From: JAQGMO01 sp050954505
Lineage (GTDB): Bacteria; Pseudomonadota; Gammaproteobacteria; Burkholderiales; Burkholderiaceae_D
DNA length: 9,759 bases
Direction of reading: 5' to 3'
NCBI GenBank assembly: GCA_050954505.1
Contig: JBPBPY010000287.1
Coordinates: 1-9,759 of the forward strand
Each line of letters opens with the position of its first letter. Position 1 is the stretch's first letter. This document shows positions 5,901 through 9,759 of this stretch, piece by piece. The translations under genes and the position numbers were made by a program. The notes below the pieces were generated by a model. That model was not told where the DNA came from. It saw nothing but the letters and a program-made list of their open reading frames with translations, and made no database searches.

Positions 5901-7691
5901 ATGGGACAGTACATAGCCCCGCTGCGCGACATGCAATTCGTTCTGCATGAATTGCTGGATGTTGAAACCGTATTGAAGGACTTGCCCCGGCATGCCGAGA
6001 TCGATGCCGACATCATCAACCAGGTGCTGGAAGAAGGCGGCAAATTTACCGCCAACGTGCTGTTCCCCCTGAACCATTCGGGTGACCGCGAAGGCTGCAA
6101 GCTCGACCCAGTCAGCCACGAAGTCACGCCGCCCAAGGGCTTCAAGAAAGCCTATGAACAATTCGTCGAAGCCGGCTGGCCGGCGCTGTCGTGCGATCCG
6201 GAATTCGGCGGCCAGGGTCTGCCGCTGGTGGTCAACAATTCATTCTATGAAATGATGAATTCGGCCAACCAGGCCTGGACCATGTATCCAGGCCTGTCGC
6301 ATGGCGCCTATGAATGCCTGAAGGAGCATGGCACGCCGGAACTCAAGGCACTGTACCTGCCGCGCCTGATCTCGGGCGAATGGACCGGCACCATGTGCCT
6401 GACCGAAGCCCATTGCGGCACCGACCTGGGCATGCTGCGCTCGAAAGCCGAGCCGCAGGCCGATGGCTCCTACCAGATCACCGGCGGGAAGATTTTCATC
6501 TCGGCCGGTGAACACGACATGGCTGCCAACATCCTGCACCTGGTGCTGGCGCGCCTGCCCGACGCACCGGCAGGCACCAAGGGAATTTCGCTGTTCCTGG
6601 TGCCGAAGTTCATTCCCGCCGCCGATGGCACGCTGGGTGCGCGCAACCCGATCTTTTGCGGCGCCATCGAAGAGAAGATGGGCATCCACGGCAACTCCAC
6701 CTGCCAGATGAACATGGACAATGCCACCGGCTGGCTGATTGGCGCGCCGAACAAGGGCCTCAATGCCATGTTCGTGATGATGAATGCCGCGCGCCTCGGT
6801 GTTGGCATGCAGTCGCTGGGCCTGACCGAAGTGGCTTACCAAAATGCGGTGGTATATGCCAAGGACCGGCTGCAGATGCGCAGCCTCTCCGGAGCCAAGG
6901 CGCCGGAAAAGCCGGCCGACCCGATCATCGTGCATCCCGATGTGCGCCGCATGCTGCTGACGGCGCGTGCCTTTGCCGAAGGCGGGCGCGCCTTCAGTTC
7001 CTACGTCGCGCTGCAGATCGACCGCGAGCTGAACCATCCCGATGAAGAGGTGCGCAAGGAAGCGGCCGACCAGGTGGTGCTGCTGACACCGATCATCAAA
7101 TCGTTTTTGACCGACAATGGCTGGATCGCCACCTCGGAAGCCATGCAGGTGTTCGGCGGCCATGGCTACATTGCCGAATGGGGCATGGAACAGTATGTGC
7201 GCGATGCGCGCATCAACATGATCTATGAAGGCACCAATACCATCCAGTCGCTCGACCTGCTGGGCCGCAAGGTGTTGATGGACAATGGCGCCAAGCTGCG
7301 CAAGTTCGGCGAACAGGTGCAGGCTTTCATCGAAGAGCACGGCACCGATGAAGCGATGTCGGAATTCATCACGCCGCTGGCAGACATCGGCGGCAAGCTG
7401 ACCAAGCTGACGATGGAAATCGGCATGAAGGCATTCCAGAATCCGGACGAGGTCGGCGCTGCTGCGGTACCCTATCTGCGCGTGGCCGGACATCTGGTGT
7501 TTGCCTACCTGTTTGCCCGCATGGCGAAGATTGCGCTGGACAAGCAGGATGGCGGCGACCCGTTCTACAAGGCCAAGCTGTCGACGGCGCGCTTTTATTT
7601 TGCCCGCCTCTTGCCGGAAACGGCCATGCTCATACGCCAGGCGCGCTCCGGTGCACAAAACCTGATGGAACTCGAGACCGACCTGTTCTAA
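5901..7691 (+). CDS. Acyl-CoA dehydrogenase with extra C-terminal domain (DmdC/FadE5-like clade)
   Basis: FAD enzyme that introduces the 2,3-double bond into an acyl-CoA, the first step of beta-oxidation; expected to be cytosolic. Length is 596 residues, the size of the clade carrying an extra C-terminal domain (about 470-596) beyond the ordinary dehydrogenase fold. Visible motifs are EFGGQGLP (101-108), the flavin-side signature MCLTEAHCGTDLG (165-177), GKIFISAGEHD (196-206), MGIHGNSTC (260-268) and MQVFGGHGYIAEWG (415-428). Glu443 in IYEGTNTIQ is the expected catalytic base, corresponding to Glu376 of medium-chain acyl-CoA dehydrogenase. ATG 5901 has AAGGAG six bases upstream (5889-5894); extending upstream would overlap tetR. 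It is followed after 23 bases by the hydratase/dehydrogenase. Chain length is not readable; relatives include the 3-methylmercaptopropionyl-CoA dehydrogenase DmdC, but linkage here favours general fatty acids. Confidence 0.93.
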   Translation: MGQYIAPLRDMQFVLHELLDVETVLKDLPRHAEIDADIINQVLEEGGKFTANVLFPLNHSGDREGCKLDPVSHEVTPPKGFKKAYEQFVEAGWPALSCDPEFGGQGLPLVVNNSFYEMMNSANQAWTMYPGLSHGAYECLKEHGTPELKALYLPRLISGEWTGTMCLTEAHCGTDLGMLRSKAEPQADGSYQITGGKIFISAGEHDMAANILHLVLARLPDAPAGTKGISLFLVPKFIPAADGTLGARNPIFCGAIEEKMGIHGNSTCQMNMDNATGWLIGAPNKGLNAMFVMMNAARLGVGMQSLGLTEVAYQNAVVYAKDRLQMRSLSGAKAPEKPADPIIVHPDVRRMLLTARAFAEGGRAFSSYVALQIDRELNHPDEEVRKEAADQVVLLTPIIKSFLTDNGWIATSEAMQVFGGHGYIAEWGMEQYVRDARINMIYEGTNTIQSLDLLGRKVLMDNGAKLRKFGEQVQAFIEEHGTDEAMSEFITPLADIGGKLTKLTMEIGMKAFQNPDEVGAAAVPYLRVAGHLVFAYLFARMAKIALDKQDGGDPFYKAKLSTARFYFARLLPETAMLIRQARSGAQNLMELETDLF

Positions 7692-7714
7692 CCTGAAAAA
7701 ACAAGGATCACAGA

Positions 7715-9759
7715 ATGTCCAATTTCATTGTCAAGAAAGTCGCCGTGCTGGGCGCCGGCGTGATGGGCGCACAGATTGCCGCCCACTGCGTCAATGCGCG
7801 CGTGCCGGTGGTGCTGTTCGACCTGCCGGCCAGGGAAGGGCCGAAGAACGGCATCGTTTTGCGCGCCATCGAGAACCTGAAAAAACTCGGTCCCGCGCCG
7901 CTGGGCGACAAGGACCTGGCCACGCTGATCGAAGTGGCCAACTACGAAGACAATCTCGATGAACTCAAGGACTGCGACCTGATCATCGAAGCGATTGCCG
8001 AACGCATGGACTGGAAACACGACCTTTACAAAAAGGTCGCGCCGCACATCGGTGCCCAGACCATCTTTGCCTCGAATACCTCGGGCCTGTCGATCACGGC
8101 GCTGTCGCAAGGCTTTGACGACGATCTCAAGTCGCGCTTTTGCGGCGTGCACTTTTTCAACCCGCCGCGTTACATGCACCTGGTGGAGCTGATCCCCACC
8201 AGCGCCACCAGGCCGGAAATCCTCGACCGGCTTGAAAGCTTCCTGACCTCGACCCTGGGCAAGGGCGTGGTGCGTGCCATCGATACGCCGAATTTCATTG
8301 CCAACCGGGTTGGCATCTTCGGCATGCTGACCACCATCCACGAAGCCGATAAATACGGCATCACGGTCGACGTCGTCGATGAGCTGACCGGCGCCAAGCT
8401 GGGACGCGCCAAGTCAGGCACCTTCCGCACGGCCGACGTGGTGGGTCTGGACACCATGGCCCATGTGATCAAGACCATGCAGGACACCTTGCCGGACGAT
8501 CCATTCTTTGCCGTCTACAAGACGCCCGATACGCTGGCCAGGCTGGTGGCCAGCGGCACGCTGGGGCAGAAGAGCGGCGCCGGTTTCTATAAAAAGGTCG
8601 GCAAGGACATCCTGCGTTACGACGCGGCCAAAGGCGAGTATGTCGCCGGTGGCGGCAAGGCCGATGACATCGTGGCGCGCATCCTGAAGGAAAAGGATCC
8701 GGTCAAGCGCATGAAGGCGCTGCATGATTCGAGCAACCCGCAGGCCAAATTCCTGTGGGCGATTTTCCGCGACGCCTTCCATTACATTGCCGTGCACCTG
8801 GAATCGGTCGCCGACAATGCCCGCGACATCGACTTTGCGCTGCGCTGGGGCTTTGGCTGGACCCATGGTCCATTTGAAACCTGGCAGGCGGCCGGCTGGC
8901 AGCAGGTTGCCAACTGGGTCAAGGAAGATATCGACGCAGGCCGGGCGCTGTCGAGCGCGCCTTTGCCGGCCTGGGTGTTCGACGGCCGCACCGGCGTGCA
9001 CACGGCAGAAGGCTCATGGGCGCCGGCCCGCAGTGGCTATGCGGCGCGCACTGCGTTGCCGGTTTACGCGCGCCAGGGTTTCCGCGCCCAGATCCTGGGT
9101 GAGCAGGGTGTCGACGGCAAGACTGCCGGCACCACCGTGTTCGAAGATGAATCGGTGCGCATCTGGCACCAGGACGACGATGTCCTGATCCTGTCGCTGA
9201 AAACCAAGATGCATGTCATCGGCGCCGGCGTGATTGCCGGCCTGAGCCGCGCCATTGCCGAAGCCGAGCAACACTACAAGGGCCTGGTGATCTGGAATGC
9301 CGATGCCGCCGAAGGCGGTGCCTTTTCCGCTGGCGCCGACCTGCAGGCCATGCTGCCGCTGTTCATGTCGGGCGGCGTGAAAGCGATCGAACCGGAAGTG
9401 GCCAAATTGCAGAATGCCCACCAGGCGTTGAAATACGCCGGCGTGCCGGTGGTTGCTGCAGTGGCGGGCCTGGCGCTTGGTGGCGGGTGCGAGCTGATGC
9501 TGCATGCGGCGCGCCGGGTCGCAGCGTTCGAGTCCTATGTCGGCCTGGTGGAAGTCGGCGTCGGCCTGATTCCAGCCGGCGGTGGATTGAAGCAGGCCGC
9601 CGTGCGTGCGGCAGCCGAGGCCAAGGGCAACGATATCCTGCAATTCCTCAAGCACTATTACACCAATGCCGCCATGGCCAATGTCTCGAAATCAGCCATC
9701 GAAGCGCAGAAGTTTGGCTACCTGACGGCTGACGACATCATCGTCTTCAATCCCCATGA
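7715..9759 (+). CDS. Bifunctional 3-hydroxyacyl-CoA dehydrogenase/enoyl-CoA hydratase, 3' end missing
   Basis: Catalyses the hydration and NAD-dependent oxidation steps of beta-oxidation. The frame is open from ATG 7715 (AAGGA at 7703-7707) to the right edge; 681 codons are seen, and relatives are near 800 residues. The TGA that closes the window is out of frame. The N-terminal dehydrogenase has the NAD motif GAGVMG (13-18), catalytic Ser120, His146 (GVHFFNPP), Glu158 and Asn197 (NFIANR); a second dehydrogenase C-terminal repeat region follows at about 340-420. The crotonase domain starts near 475, with oxyanion segments FSAGADL (537-543) and LALGGGCEL (587-595). Its two catalytic glutamates, Glu593 and Glu613, are 20 apart as in rat hydratase (144/164). 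The dehydrogenase-first order is opposite to E. coli FadB and matches the archaeal-style fused enzymes. A thiolase gene often comes next but lies outside the window. Confidence 0.93.
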   Translation, partial: MSNFIVKKVAVLGAGVMGAQIAAHCVNARVPVVLFDLPAREGPKNGIVLRAIENLKKLGPAPLGDKDLATLIEVANYEDNLDELKDCDLIIEAIAERMDWKHDLYKKVAPHIGAQTIFASNTSGLSITALSQGFDDDLKSRFCGVHFFNPPRYMHLVELIPTSATRPEILDRLESFLTSTLGKGVVRAIDTPNFIANRVGIFGMLTTIHEADKYGITVDVVDELTGAKLGRAKSGTFRTADVVGLDTMAHVIKTMQDTLPDDPFFAVYKTPDTLARLVASGTLGQKSGAGFYKKVGKDILRYDAAKGEYVAGGGKADDIVARILKEKDPVKRMKALHDSSNPQAKFLWAIFRDAFHYIAVHLESVADNARDIDFALRWGFGWTHGPFETWQAAGWQQVANWVKEDIDAGRALSSAPLPAWVFDGRTGVHTAEGSWAPARSGYAARTALPVYARQGFRAQILGEQGVDGKTAGTTVFEDESVRIWHQDDDVLILSLKTKMHVIGAGVIAGLSRAIAEAEQHYKGLVIWNADAAEGGAFSAGADLQAMLPLFMSGGVKAIEPEVAKLQNAHQALKYAGVPVVAAVAGLALGGGCELMLHAARRVAAFESYVGLVEVGVGLIPAGGGLKQAAVRAAAEAKGNDILQFLKHYYTNAAMANVSKSAIEAQKFGYLTADDIIVFNPH

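Noticed and set aside
6240..7658. Long open frame (472 codons) on the minus strand opposite the acyl-CoA dehydrogenase
   Set aside because: It mirrors a clearly conserved plus-strand gene; its His/Arg/Gln-rich translation resembles no family, as expected for antisense frames in GC-rich codon-biased DNA.
7688..9655. Three minus-strand frames (7688-8341, 8414-9001, 9014-9655) opposite the last gene
   Set aside because: The plus strand carries one continuous, motif-rich enzyme frame through all of them; they are shadows.
9757..9759. TGA at the window end as the stop of the last gene
   Set aside because: It is out of frame with ATG 7715; the coding frame ends in an incomplete codon, so the gene runs on beyond the window.

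Overview
The window is about 60% GC, densely coded DNA whose protein content fits a beta-proteobacterium of the order Burkholderiales, most likely the Oxalobacteraceae (Herbaspirillum/Janthinobacterium-like). That placement is inferred from the feel of the protein sequences; no rRNA or other marker is present. Nothing looks like a mobile element, CRISPR array, prophage or tRNA.

Layout from left to right. (1) Bases 2-1075 (+) are the 3' part of a cardiolipin synthase of the ClsB type, cut off by the left edge. (2) A 216-base intergenic region carries a hairpin just after the cls stop and an alternating array of TTCGGA half-sites upstream of a two-gene operon. The operon consists of a CynT-like beta-carbonic anhydrase (1292-2050) and, three bases later, a bestrophin-family anion channel (2054-2959). 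(3) Convergent to this, on the minus strand, is an ECF sigma factor (4405-3833). Its stop codon overlaps, as ATGA, the start of its membrane-bound RskA-type anti-sigma factor (3836-3039). (4) A divergent plus-strand gene (4675-5073) encodes the S4-domain ribosome-rescue protein Hsp15 (hslR). (5) A tight operon of fatty-acid beta-oxidation genes follows: a TetR regulator (5179-5877), a 596-residue acyl-CoA dehydrogenase (5901-7691), and a bifunctional 3-hydroxyacyl-CoA dehydrogenase/enoyl-CoA hydratase (7715 to beyond the right edge). The gaps between them are 23 bases each. A perfect AGAACG-GG-CGTTCT palindrome sits directly after the -10 of the tetR promoter and is the likely autoregulatory operator for the whole operon.

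The least ordinary item is the carbonic anhydrase-bestrophin pair. One enzyme interconverts CO2 and bicarbonate. Its partner belongs to a channel family known to pass chloride or bicarbonate (animals, green-algal thylakoids) or, in one bacterial example, cations. Their tight coupling suggests a bacterial bicarbonate-handling module. The remaining genes are well-known families in normal arrangements. The last gene is interesting mainly for its domain order, which is the reverse of E. coli FadB.
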